From contig JAHLWZ010000873.1 in the NCBI GenBank assembly GCA_020536535.1, positions 1-63,947 on the forward strand: a DNA stretch of 63,947 nucleotides, given 5' to 3'. The notes beneath the pieces were generated by a model, which saw only the letters and a list, made by a program, of their open reading frames with translations, did no database searches and was not told the origin of the DNA. Shown here piece after piece: positions 1 to 12,029 of the stretch. Numbering within the stretch: position 1 is the stretch's first letter; every line of letters starts with the position of its first letter. Made by a program: the position numbers and the translations under genes. Origin of the DNA: Pelomyxa schiedti (lineage: Eukaryota; Evosea; Pelobiontida; Pelomyxidae).

Positions 1-1115
1 GTTCTTTATTGTTGGAAAGAGTGTGAAGTGGTGCGACGGACGCAACAACATCATCCACACCAGAGAAAAGCACCATCCACATTGGGCAATCTTCCAACGA
101 ATTCTAGAAGCAGATCTCCGCAAGCAATTTTTTTTAAAGAGGAATTAATTACAGTGAGGGGCCCGGAAAAATAGGCTTTTTCAGGAACGAAGCGAAATCA
201 CTTGGCGAGAACGATGGCATCACTGCCAGATTCGTAGCTGTGTGATTCCAGAAGCCAAGATGTTCTTCACACTCGGGTGAGAACCTTGGTTGTCGCACCA
301 GATAGTCCTTGCAGAGAGTCATTCCAATAACATGCACTTCGCTTGATAGCTAAAACATTCGTGAGAATAAAAAAAAAAAGAAGTGAGAGTTTTCAAACCT
401 TAAAGCAGGTGCTGGGGTGCAACGTATAAAATTTGATAGGCATCGTGGCGAACGATATGGCCTCGAAGCAACGCCCTTTGTGCGCCACAAGGCACACGAG
501 TACGAAGCAGCCTGCGCCGACCCCTCTCCCTATTGGGATGTGCACTTCGGGAATTCTGCGCACCCCACCACGAGATGTCGACCCCTCTCGCTCCCCGGTT
601 GCATCGTTCGCTGATCGAAGTAGTTCGTCGAAATGGGAACCGGGGATTGAAGGTGTAACCGCACCCGAGAAGATAAGCAAGCTGACGGAGCGAGATTCAG
701 TATAGCCTTGGGCAAGGTAGTTACACACTGGGTCTGGTAACAACAAACCGCGGGTAGAGTTTTCCCCTCTTGGCTGCAGTGTCATGAATAGTGAAGTGTC
801 TTCTGTTTGTTTTGACACTCTGTGGAATAGGTCTGTTCTTAAGAATAACAAAGGCATCCCGGTTAGGAGAAGTCCAGTCCAAGTCATAACTCCCTTTGTT
901 ATTTTTAAGAACACAGACCTAATATATATAGGAAGATTCATATGAACGAAAGATGTTTCAAGGATCTTTCGTCCATTTGGGGGTAGATTTCCCTCCTGTC
1001 CGCTACCTAAATATTTCCACCTGTTGCTACAAAAACCATCATGTCCGCACTTTTCAAACAAGACCTGATGATCTGTATTTAAAAAAGCTGATTCGTACCC
1101 GATCGTAATCTTCAT
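1..1115 (-). CDS. possible partial hypothetical gene (weak)
   Basis: Open frames on the minus strand run 1115-393 (240 codons from an ATG) and 337-149 (62 codons), and an open frame continues from about 110 to the window edge. A GT at about 155 and AGs near 105-117 could splice the last two pieces. I recognise no domain, and the composition (scattered Cys, Arg, Ser) is not convincing. The long frame also spans an imperfect hairpin at 830-919, unusual for coding DNA. It may be the 3' part of a lineage-specific gene whose other exons lie outside, or chance open frames. Low confidence. Confidence 0.22.
830..919. repeat. imperfect inverted repeat (hairpin), arms about 25 bp
   Basis: The left arm starts at 830 with GGTCTGTTCTTAAGAATAAC. 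The right arm, ending at 919, reads on the other strand GGTCTGTGTTCTTAAAAATA, followed by the same ACAAAGG. The arms differ by a 2-nt indel and one substitution, with a loop of about 35 nt. It could be a small foldback element or a structured RNA. Confidence 0.6.
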
Positions 1116-1776
1116 GGCTTCTTTCCCTTGTTTTTACTTTCTTGATAAGTGTACCTTATCTTTGAGTTGATGCTTACACAGCCGAAAAAGGGGGCCAATC
1201 ATGTTGTTGCACAGTATCCTTTATCCAGCTTCCTGGCAGCAGTTGGGGATAGAAAGATCATCTGTGCTGGAGTGATCGCGTGGTTACCATTCCAGCTAAA
1301 AGGATATTCACAGATTGCCGCACTTATGCTGTGGTTTTGTTAGGAACTGGTTTTTATTCTTTATCTTCCAGCTGTATCTTGGAATTCCTCATGAAAATGA
1401 GGACTGCAATAATTTCTCCAGTTGAGCCACCTTTTACAACATCAACAGTCAACAGACCGAACACGAAAAAGTCAACCGAAGTAAACCCCCTTCGCGGACT
1501 CTTGGTGGGCCCGTGGCACAAGAAAACTGATAGAGGAGACGGCAGACGAACCTCAGAGATCCTCCATCTCTTAATAAAAAAATTGTCCTTCAGATTTAAA
1601 TTTTTTTTTTTTTTTGTCTTTGAGCTTTTGGGACAACTTCGTTGGTGGCAACTTGAGGGCAACACGGTGCCTTTTTTTTTCGTCGTGATAATCGCATTTC
1701 TTTTGCCTTTGTCGTTGTGATTTTACGGCTTACTAGCATGTAGTTTCTCAGCGCGAACGAACAAAAAGGGGAACAC
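1116..1776. other. no supported gene; 5' flank of the STAT-like gene
   Basis: The open frames here (for example 1280-1720 plus and 1665-1354 minus) carry poly-Phe or poly-Lys runs from T/A tracts and no recognisable domain. The region probably holds the promoter and 5' leader of the gene starting at 1777. I see no repeat or RNA gene. Confidence 0.4.
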
Positions 1777-4272
1777 ATGGAACCCAAGTAAGACGCTTTT
1801 CCCTTGTTTTTTTTCCCCATTTTTCTCCAGTAGTTAACATTTTTTGGATTGGCACCAGTAAAAAGCGACCAAGAACAAGTGTGAAGTACAAAGGAATATC
1901 TGAAGTGCTTCGTCCGTTGTTCAAACTTACACACGAGCCTATTTACACCACACCCACAATTCCACCATCGCCCTCGTCGCCGCCATCGCCCCCGCCCAAC
2001 AATAACAGCAACACAACCGCCACCTGCTTCAACGTTTCGTACGTTCCACATGATCCACACAGGGCCCTGGTCACTGACGATACACAGCCCACAAAGCCCC
2101 ATATAAAGCTGGTTGATGGGAGGTTCCTTACTCTGGGAGGTATTTTCCTACTTTGCTCGTACCTAATTTTGGGTGTGGCAATCATGTGGATTCATGGGGA
2201 TACTAGATACTCTTGAGAGGCCTCTGGAGATACGTCTGGTGAATGAAACTGTAAATGGACGTAGCAGTGGACCTCTTGTACTTAGAGTTCTTGAAAAGAA
2301 ACCTTCTTCGTCGTACTGGGAGAGAACCAACACAGTAATACGTATCGAAACCCTCATGACCTACCTAATCTTTTGACCAACTGCATTAGAAACGGCTCCT
2401 GTTAGCAAGTCATCTGGGGATTTGCCCCCTTGGGTTGGTGGGTATCCTGCTAGCTCTGTTGAGCCTCAGTTCTTCATCAATGCACCTTATATGGTCGTGG
2501 GAGGACCACCCCCACCTCCCACACAACCCTCACAGTCTGGAATACAACAACCAACTTCTTTTGAGCTTCCCTCTTCACGTTCTTCAACTACTTCACAATC
2601 CAGTCCAAGTGCATCTAGGACCAGTTCCAAACACCCAGAAAGCAATGTCCCCGCAGCAGAAAATAGCGCAGTCACCCAAACTACCAACGTCCTGAAGGGT
2701 TCGAGCGCAGCAGAATACAAAGAAACAAATGTTCTTCCTCCCCCCACCCAATTGGAGAAAGTAGGCCCTGGCAGCAGCACCAACCAATCTCCATCCTCTT
2801 CAAAATCGGACAGTTCTTCATTGCAGCCACATTCTTCTACTCCTTATGGTTTGTTAATTGGATCTTTAGCGCAGGCAACACCTGCAACCCCAATCAAAAA
2901 TTTGCCAATTGCATCCCAAACAACAACTACTCCACCACCTCCCCCAACATCTTCTTTCCTTTCGTCTTCACCTGCACTTTCCACTCCTGCAACGGTGCCT
3001 AGTAATTCCCGTAGCCATCAACGAGGTGGGCGAAAGAGCAAGCTCACACAACAGAATCAAACACAGCAATTACCCTCTACCCAGCGAGTGCCTTCACCTG
3101 CTTCTGGGCAATCTCTGTGTACAGTTCCCACAAATACAGCAAATCTTATTGCCTCACTTGGTTCCGAATCTCTCAAAGAGGCTGCACCCTCCCTGCATTC
3201 TTCAGCAGTTCTCCAATCACCTTTTGCCACGCAAACCACGACCTCCACATCATCCAGCCTTTCACTGTCTTCTCACACACCACCTCTACCTCTACCTCTA
3301 CCTCCACCTCCCCCATCAACAGCAATGCCTTCTCCTTCAAGAAATGTAAACCAAGTACCCACCCCAAATCCTGTCATGTCTGCCCATGCAGTGCGTGTCT
3401 GGAGAGCTATGACACAAAAGGTCCCCAATTCTACAGAGGTGTCTTGGCAGGATGTTTGTGACTATGCCAACGCCAACTTCTCTATTGACCTATCTAATTT
3501 CAAGCAGCTTGGTGTGCACTCCACTCAACTTACCACAAAACGGCTCACCTCAAAAAGCATGTGGGGACAAAAACACTGTATCCTTGCAGAGATGGCTGAG
3601 TTTAGTCTGTTGTTGGTTTACCTGTGAGGATGTTACCTCTTTCACCATTGATCAGGTAAACACTGAAAACGACATACAATTTTACTGATTTCTATCAAAA
3701 ACAGACCATTCTTGCGTTTTGGGAAAAAACTCCGTACCACCGTTTTTCTTTTAAATTTGTCTTTCACCAATTACTAGATGGTTCCACGGTTTTGTAGGGA
3801 AAAACCAAGCAGAAAGAATTATCAAAAAGGCTCCTGCGCCTGCAACCCTTCTCCGCTGCTCACAGACGGCCTACGGACTATATGTCATTGACATGCACTG
3901 TCCAACTGTATGTCTTTCCTTTACTGGTACCACTCTCCTAACCGGTAATAGGGAGTATTCCATTCAAGAATTGCCCGGCACACCAAGAGTGACTGGTGGG
4001 TCTGGGTGGGTGAGAACACACCGCACCTTGCCGCAATTCCTGCTGATATCGAGTGGAACTCTGGCTACTACCTTGTTGCCGATGACTCCACTTTGTATCC
4101 CCAGACTACCAAGCCGACATTGGAAGCACTGGTGCTGGAAACAATTCTTCCTAAGATAGGCGGCAGCACTGTTACTATGTGCCCTAGAGCGCCTTCATCT
4201 GTGGCAACTTCCAAGAAGGTAGAAAGTGCCAACGAAGAAGGGGACCCCGAATCCAACAAAACAAGTTCATAA
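1777..4272 (+). CDS. STAT-like SH2-domain transcription factor
   Basis: Multi-exon gene. A first exon of only 11 nt (ATG at 1777) joins after an intron to an N-terminus beginning MEPNKKRPRTSVKYKG, with a basic NLS-like patch. A Pro/Ser stretch follows, then a beta-rich block (around 2105-2340, with KPHIKLVDGRFLTLG and SGPLVLRVLEKKP) that may be the DNA-binding part. A long Ser/Thr/Pro linker covers 2420-3350. A helical linker with EVSWQDVCDYANANF (3436-3490) leads into an SH2 domain (3780-4140): the exon joins give FWEKTP-WFHGFVGKNQAERI, then TLLRCS, the counterpart of the phosphotyrosine-binding FLLRFS motif of STATs. STATs dimerise through SH2-phosphotyrosine contacts and regulate transcription. 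No Tyr remains in the tail after the SH2 block, so the classical activation site seems missing or moved. Another SH2 regulator cannot be excluded. The stop lies 45 bp from that of the convergent methyltransferase. Confidence 0.7.
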
Positions 4273-4317
4273 AACAAATTTCAGTGGTGTTGCATTTTCT
4301 TTCAAAATGTGTTTGTG

Positions 4318-7300
4318 CTACTGAGCCAACCACCGCCGGCAGTTCTTTGAACCACACAGGCATTTGGTTTTCTTCCGCCCACCAACCAACTTCATGCAGT
4401 AGTCAAATGTGAGCTCGGTGAGTGGTGGGATTTCCCTTGCTGAAAAAAACGCGATTCGAGGGAGCTGTTTGTTTTGTCAGTCATTTATGAGATTTGGTCG
4501 AGTACTCTTTTATCCAGGTGGTCTATCCAGAACCAGTATTGCACAAGGTTCGGCTCACAGCTATGATTGAGGAATCGAGCAATGTTCCCACAGCGGTCAG
4601 CATCTATACTTCATGCAGTTAGATACACGAAAACGAATTGAAAGTATACACGAAGGTAGTTGACCCTTCAATATCCAAATCAAAAAGGTAGGATACGTCA
4701 GAGCTGCGCCTACAAACCGAAAATGAGAAGAAGTGTAGGAGGAGGTCTTACTCTTGTGCTTCTTCATCAGTTATTAATTCTCCAATGTATTCCGCCACAA
4801 ACATCCCTTTTGGTATTGTACAAGTTGCTCTCAAACCCCACCCAGTGTGTGGAGTGCGAAATATCTAGTTCAGTACGGTCAGATTGGCATCGAAATGGTC
4901 ACCTCAACTTGAACAGGATACGGCCCTAACTTAAGAGAATTCTGTATGGTGCGAAGACTACATGATTCTGTGCAAGTACAGAAGCTATTACATTCGTATC
5001 TAACTAAACTTATAAATGAAAGAATTAAACATGAGGAAACTGCAAGTACATTGGGGAAGGTGGGGGAATTAGAATCTTGCCAGTGTCGTCAAATGGTTTG
5101 CCTGTGTGTTGGATTTGGTTACACTGTTTTTTTTTTGGAAAGAAAACTTACTGGAAATAAGATTTTCATTTTTGTTTTCTGTCATGCACTGGCAGTTGTC
5201 CAAACATACTCCCTGACAGAAATGGCAACAGGCCACAGCTGCACCCCATGGGACGGAAAAGGAAATCTTGCTCTCTCGTAACCACTGGCAAACGAAAAAA
5301 TTACTTTAAGCCTAATGGAATGAAAATGTACCTCGAATGCATCCTCAGGAAGAGGTGTGTGGTCAATTTCGTTCACTGCTGTCACAGGGATAGGATATAC
5401 TCCGTTGCTGATATCACCTGAGCAACTCCAAAAGTACCGTGTTGGTTGCATTAACAACATGGTACATGAATTCACTGTGCTACAAGGCCCGTTATCAGGT
5501 GGACTCCTTAAGATCGCAGGTTCATCACTTTTTGTTGCACAGACACTTGTTGATGAAATTGGTTCTATTTCTCCTGTACACGAACTTGAACTTGCTGCGG
5601 AATTGGGCACTTGAACAGAGGCCAACCCTGTGGAACTGTCCATGAGAGCATCGCAAGTTTGTTCTGTAACGCTCTCGTTATACACTGGTTTCATCTGAGG
5701 AGCACAAAGTCGTGGCCTTTTTGAAGAAGGCTTTGGTACCAGTTCCAGGCACCCGTTCTGTGCAAACTTGAAAAAGGGAAAGAGAGGGGAGAAGAATACC
5801 TTAATTTGTGAAACAGCAAGGAATAACTCATGAAGGATGACCCCCGAATCTGGCTTGGGGTCTAAGATGAATGATTTAAGTGCTTCTTTACATGTACGAC
5901 CGTCTCGCAGTGATTTCATCCTACAAAATGTACTTTATTTTCTTCTGCTTCTTCTGAGGTACCATACAAAATAGAACTGAACTGTTGCGTGCATGATAAC
6001 TTTTCCAGAGCCTAGAATACATCATCACTATAGTTGGGAAAAAAAGTTACAGGAACACACTGGTAGTAAATTTTCTGCATCGAAATCTTCGATGGGTGGT
6101 TCAGCGGGTCTGTAGTGCGTACTGATACAAGACAATTTCCTTCCAGTGATGGCAGCTAATGACGCAACAATTCCTTTTTTGGGGGTAATGAACGCTAACG
6201 ATATCTGGAGGGGAAAAAACCTGCGATATACACAGGCGGATATGAAAACTGAGCTAGCAGGTTTGACTCCTTCCGTGAGAGATGGTCTTTTGGGGGGTTA
6301 TTTCGGTGATCGACCCAAGTACTGTCGTAGTAAGAATCATTCACGAGATCAATTAGGGTCTGTGGAGCTGACACAGCCTTGAGCAATGCTATGCCCCGTG
6401 ATAATGTGGAGTCGGCACAAGAAGACGTGGAAACCAGAGCACACGGACCAGTGTCGGATGGCAAACATGTATCACGGGCCGGTAGTGGAAGGTCACGCGC
6501 CGAGCTCTCGTCTGTGGGGAGTTGACTTGAGTCCATTTCAGGTGTTGAAACTGTCGTAGAAGTGCTAGTGCAAATTATGCTGAGCGTACTTTCACAAACT
6601 TCGCTGAGTGCACTTGTGCGAGTTGTCTTGGCTGTGATTGTTGCAGGTTCGCTGTCCAACAGTAGATCAGGTTGTATTGTCTTTATAGACTGTGTACCGG
6701 ATGTTTCAACCTCTTCTCTGGTATCAATCTGTGACCCACACCTCGCTGTTTGCGAAGCGACTTCCAAACACACATCAGCACAGAGTTTGTTTTGATTGGG
6801 AAGTTGTGGAAGTTGATTGTCCGCACTCAATCCATTGGCAATGGTAGGAGATGTGCTTTCCTCACTGTCGGTTACTTCAATGAATTCCTCAGGGATCTCT
6901 TCTTCCTCCTCCTCTTCTTCTTCACTGGCATACTGAGTGTTATTGCAATCAGCCTCTGTTTGGACAACACTGTCCGCAGCATTGTTGATAGTCTGGACAG
7001 CAGGAACTTCCGACACAGTAGTAGCATCCGCAGTTCTCACAGGCTCTACTGTGCGCTCAACAATGGCAACTTCCTCATCATCGACGACTCTAACATCATC
7101 GTTTGTTGGGGCATCGTCATCATCTTCAATTATCACGGGAGCTTGGCTTGTGGTAACTCCAACGCTTGCCTTGAGGGACAACCTTTGGAGGACTAAAAGC
7201 TTATTATCAGGAGGTTCAATTTCCTGCTCATCCAGACCTTTAAAGGAGTAAGTTCCAAGGCACGGAGGTGTGCAATGAAAAAGTTAGGATCTTGGATAAT

Positions 7301-7434
7301 CCGTCGACACCGTCATCAATCACAAAGGGTTGGTCAAGTGACCGGCCACGGCTGTCCACAATACCACAACGCTCGCTGCTGTTTGTCATAGGCCAAAGCG
7401 GTGTCGCAACTCCGGAACTGCTGCCCAAGTTCAT
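4318..7434 (-). CDS. SUV39-type histone H3 lysine-9 methyltransferase (pre-SET/SET/post-SET)
   Basis: Starts at the ATG at 7434 (MNLGSSSGVATPLWP). The N-terminal half is acidic and Ser/Thr-rich, with a poly-Glu run near 6900-6930. The catalytic half begins with GVYPIPVTAVNEIDHTPLPE (about 5400), the pre-SET hallmark. A Cys-rich pre-SET follows (ACCHFCQGVCLDNCQCM, later IYECNSFCTCTESC). The SET domain has GWGLRATCTIPKGMFVAEYI, then CGNIARFLNHSCEPNL with the NHSC cofactor pseudoknot, and a late FDY. The post-SET zinc site is CLCGSKNC just before the stop at 4318. The enzyme should transfer methyl groups from SAM to H3K9 and build heterochromatin. At least seven short introns interrupt it. I see no chromodomain or ankyrin repeats. 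Its 5' end faces the RING/RCC1 gene across about 190 bp, a likely shared promoter. Confidence 0.87.
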
Positions 7435-7627
7435 CCCTCTCCTCTTGCTTTCTGTTTTTTTTTTAATTTGCTGTCACCCACTCGGGGTCACCGACACACA
7501 AGTTTAGAATAGAGCAATAGGAGCATAGGAACTGGCCGAAGCCCACACAAGCAGATCTGGAATTAAATTCCGATCACAGATCCACTGATCGTGTCTTTTT
7601 GCCTTCGACACCCGAGCAGGGCGATAT

Positions 7628-10600
7628 ATGGTGTCCCCCCCCAACACCTTTTTTTTTCCTCCCCTCCCTTTTGTTTTAATGCTCCTCGCAATTTTGGCAG
7701 TCAGCAACGAAAAACCTGTCAAATAATGGTAACAATGACGACGAGCTTGGATCTAATACAACGGCAACGGCAACTGCAACTTCAACAACTACATCTAGTG
7801 AGTAGAAGATGAGCCTAATTAACGCCCCTTAATCTACACTAGCATCTATGTGCGAGATGTGCAACAAAAGAGAGGCCACTTTAGAATGTGACACGTGCGG
7901 ATTGGTTTGCACCTAACACTTGTAAAGATCTTCTCACTGATGCGTTCTCAACTTCGTAGTTGTGTGAAAAAGATTCTTCCAAAGTGCATAGGAAAAAGAC
8001 AGGGCCACCACATCACATTCACAAACTACCACTTTCGTCAGATTTCGTTACTGCCTCTAGTTCGTACCACCGTACTGGTAATTGATTTCTCCAAACACAC
8101 AATTTCCAACTTTATAAAGATGAGTCCGCTTGTGTGCTTTGCCACAGTCCACCCTCACAGGCCCTGCAATTACAGGTACTTGCCTTCTATAACATTCAGT
8201 CCTTTACTCTGGCACCAGTGTGGCCACCTTATCTGTAGGAAGTGTGTTGATGCATGTCTTTCGCTAGCAGTCTTATCACACTCTACATTGCTTCAGGAAT
8301 CAAAACCAGCCGCTCTAGCACCCAACCCTAGTGACGGTTCATATGCAGTTCTGGCATGCTCAAGGTGCTCAGTTAAAACATTCATCCCAGTAGAAGAGGG
8401 AGCCAAAGCTTTCAAACAGGCTCCACCTGTCCAAGTCACTCCGGCTGGAAATCCAAAAACCAAGGCATTTCAATACGGAAATGCTCTTTCTTATGGCTGC
8501 CCTTAGGTGTTATGTGATGAATGTAAAGGAACAAAAGAGCAGGAAGAAGCCGTTTATTCATGCACCACATGCGATTCTGTATTATGTAGTCGTTGTTGGC
8601 AGAAGATTCACTCAATCAGGGTCTTTTCCTCCCATTCCAAGTCTCCTCTGGTTCCGATTGAAAGTGGTGGTCGCAATTTTCCACTTATCTCTAAAATGTA
8701 ATTTAGATACCTGCAAAGTTCATCCGAAAAATGCAGCAACACACATGTGTGAAGAATCTGGGGATTTGGTTTGTCGGAGTTGTGTTCTTAACCACATCAA
8801 TAAGGTACATAGTAAAAAAAATTAAACCTGTTAACTTGAAAAGGGTCACAAGCACTTTGAGCTAGAAAAAATGTTGCTCCATAGCCGAAGTATGCTCAAG
8901 GACGATATCAACAAATGTGCTGTGTACAAGGAAATTCTTATGCGCATTCTGGAACAAAAACAAGAGTATCTGAGGAAAATTCAAGCTGTATGTAAACAGT
9001 ACCAGTGTGCAGATGTGGTAATGTTGGGATAGGTCCAGAGAGACCTAGAGAAAATTGAGAAGGCTGCTGAAGTTATAAACCAGATTACATCAAAATACAG
9101 TGTTGAAGCAACACATAAGTGTATTTCCTCACTTCCAGTTGAATAAACAAAATTGATTTTACATTTAGTGTGCGAATTGACCGAGCAGGCTAATGCACTA
9201 TCCTTTCTCTCTAAGCATTTTGCTGAAAGTGTCGCAAAAATCAGCAGTACATTTAATATGCCAATTGAGGAGTTTTTGAGTGCCGCACTTTATGAGTCAA
9301 ACTGCTTCCTGGTTTTGATCCCGACTTTTTTTTTCGCACTAGTCTTACAGATGAAAGGCTGTGGAGAACCTACTGAAAGGGATTCCCAGAGAAAGTTTTT
9401 CTCCTGTTATCCAGTGGTCTGGTTGTAGAATGGATTTGTCTGAGTTCTTGTCCATTATTCAATCACTAGGCAAATGTTGTGGTTGTTTCGTAATCTTTGC
9501 ACTTCCTGATGGAAATTAGTTACCCATTTAAAGCGCACTGGGTCAGAGATTGACTCTGTGCAACCCCCTCACCCCAAACACACTCGACTGGAAACGCCCT
9601 CTCCACATAAGATAATGCCCACAACTTCCTCATCCACCTCACTTACATCGTCGTCACAAACTCCGATACAGACACCTAACACTGCACCTTTAGTGAACAG
9701 TACGCCAATTACACTCCCAAACCAATTACCTGAACCAGCAAAATCCACAACGGTTGCAGTACACAACACCACTTTAATGGACATCATAACACCCTCTTCA
9801 TTGGACACATCTCTTTGTGAGGTCTCTGGGCAACAAGGTGACCCAAAGAACACCAGTATTGACTCCCAGCTCTCTCAGTGTGGAATGAGCACAAATGACG
9901 AATTTCCTTGTCTTTCCCAAACTAGATCATATACGTGGAATGATGATATTCTAGAATCATCGGCTGAAAACACCTGTTTATCCCCGGTGGGTAGCAGTCT
10001 GACAAAGGACAGTGAAGCCAAACCTAGTCACGGGAGTGAGGCTGGTGATATCCAACCTGATGTCAGGATGTCTCAAGATGCATTTGTTGAGAACAATACA
10101 TTTCCACACATTTTCGGGCAAAATTGCTTCCTTGATGTTGATGACTATGAGCCTGACCCTGTTATTGACAGTGGAATAGATCTAGACAGAGGAATTTTTG
10201 ACGATAAAGCCCTCACTACTTCAACATCACTTGAGCCCGAAATAAGACATTGTACGGGAGAACCAGTTATACCTGAACCAGAGCAAGAGCACTGTGATAA
10301 AAAAATGGATGTTCTGGAAATAAAAGCTCCTACTAACAACCCGAGTGAAGAAAATCCCACATCACCAACAGCAACTAAAAGCGTCACTAAAAGGCATTCT
10401 ACTGACTCCCCTACCGTTGTTTGGTGGAGTTCTCTATCCAGTCATTCGTTCGTTAAAATCAGTATGCCAATTCAAGTATAATTTTCATCCATGCCAATTA
10501 ACCAACAGAAAATGGTGATATATATGGCTGGGGCAAAAATGACTTCGGACAACTGGGTTTGGGTGAACAACAGCTTCCCCATCTGTCAACACCCCAGGAG

Positions 10601-11879
10601 ATTGTACTTCTGCATGGAATGAATGTAACTACCATTGCGTGCGGGGCTAATCACACTATGGCCTTGCTTGGTACAAGCTCTTCCAACCTCATCCTTGGCA
10701 TTCACACTTTTAGACACTGGTGATGTCTACAGCTGGGGTGACAACTGCCAAGGCCAACTTGGATTAAATGATTTTACCAATAGGCGGGACCCTAATGAAT
10801 TGACACTTTTTCATGGCAAAAAAACAGTGGCGATAGCTTGTGGGTGGGTTCACACAGTGTCTGTGCTTGGTACAACAGCCCAAATATATTCTTTTTCCGT
10901 TTAAACATTTCTCAGAGTCTGGTGCAGTCTTTTCCTGGGGACATAACAAGTTCGGGCAACTGGGAGTTAACTGTCTTCCCCCAAGCAGCGGTGCGCCGCA
11001 AGAAATTGTATGCTTAAGAGATAGAGGTGTGTCAATTGTTGCCTGTGGTGCTCATTATACAATGGCTGTTTTAGGTAATGATTCTCGTTTGTTTTGGCTT
11101 TCTAATTTTACTTAAAGAAACTGGAGATGTTTTTTGTTGGGGCGCCAACGAGTCTGGACAACTTGGATTAGGTGACAGCTGCCACAGATACACTCCCCAA
11201 CAACTGACACATCTGAATGGAAAGAAGACTTGTGCCATAACGTGCGGCAATTATCACACCATAGCGATGCTAGGTTCACCAGCTGAAACTTTTCTCCCTA
11301 TGTTCTTACTCGTGCAGAATCCGGGGAAGTCTATGGTTGGGGCTCAAACAACAACTGCCAGCTTGGAATGGGAGAAAAACCAGGAACCAACTTCCCAGAG
11401 GAGATGCCTTTCTTGAGCAAAAAGCAAGCCTCATTAATCTCATGTGGTGGATGGCACACTGTCGCCTTGCTGAGTACCCGATTCTTTCCCTTGAACTTTA
11501 ACAATTAACAACCAACACCTTGAATAAAGAATCCGGTTCTATGATTGGCTGGGGTAGAAACAATTACGGTCAGCTTGGGATGTCAGCGTCAGGTGGCCGT
11601 GACAAGTGCATGCCACACACAATTCCGCATCCTCAAAACACGGACAACCAAGGGGACTCCAAGCACACGAAAATCTGCAAAATCGCATGCGGTTTATTCA
11701 ACACTATCGCACTCATGGGTAAGCGTCACCCTCTCATTAGTCAATCAGAACTAAGAAACCGCTCAGAAACCGGCGAGGTCATTGGCTGGGGCATGTGGGA
11801 AGACCGGGATGGCCGTAGAATCTTTGTTAGTGCTGGGCAACGTTTCACTCTTGACAAAGTTGTAACTGCAATGTGGTAA
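7628..11879 (+). CDS. RING/B-box/coiled-coil/RCC1-repeat fusion protein (TRIM-like with a beta-propeller)
   Basis: The likely start is an ATG at 7628 followed at once by an intron, giving MSATKNLSNN. Order: a B-box-like finger (CEMCNKREATLECDTC); a RING with CVLC, QCGHLICRKC and, after a long insert, CSRC; a B-box (CDECKG..CTTCDSVLCSRC); a second (CKVHPKNAATHMC..CRSC); a coiled coil (8840-9290); a Ser/Thr/Pro/acidic linker (9558-10420); then seven RCC1-type repeats (10510-11879) with motifs such as GDIYGWGKNDFGQLGLG and ACGANHTMALL. Every RCC1 repeat sits on its own exon, and all these introns are phase 1 at the same place. The last repeat lacks the GQLG element. RING plus B-box plus coiled coil is the TRIM layout of ubiquitin ligases, where the C-terminal domain picks the substrate; here it would be a propeller. 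One gene rather than two is inferred from continuous frame and splice sites. Confidence 0.77.
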
Positions 11880-12029
11880 TTGGCAACCACCTATTGACAT
11901 TCTCTATCCCCAATTCCCCATCAATTAGCACCCAAACTACGCCATGCCCAAACGCCACCAAAAAAGTAATTTGCCGGCGTTTGAACGCCATCAATTCCGA
12001 TCACCTGTTTTTCAAAAAAAAAAAAAAAA

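Noticed and set aside
1280-1720. 146-codon plus-strand frame
   Set aside because: Phe-rich from T-tracts, no domain and no homologue that I recognise.
5221-5300. Apparent frameshift in the pre-SET region (GCSC in one frame, CCHFCQ in another)
   Set aside because: A phase-0 splice at the upstream acceptor gives one continuous frame with all pre-SET cysteines, so no frameshift is needed.
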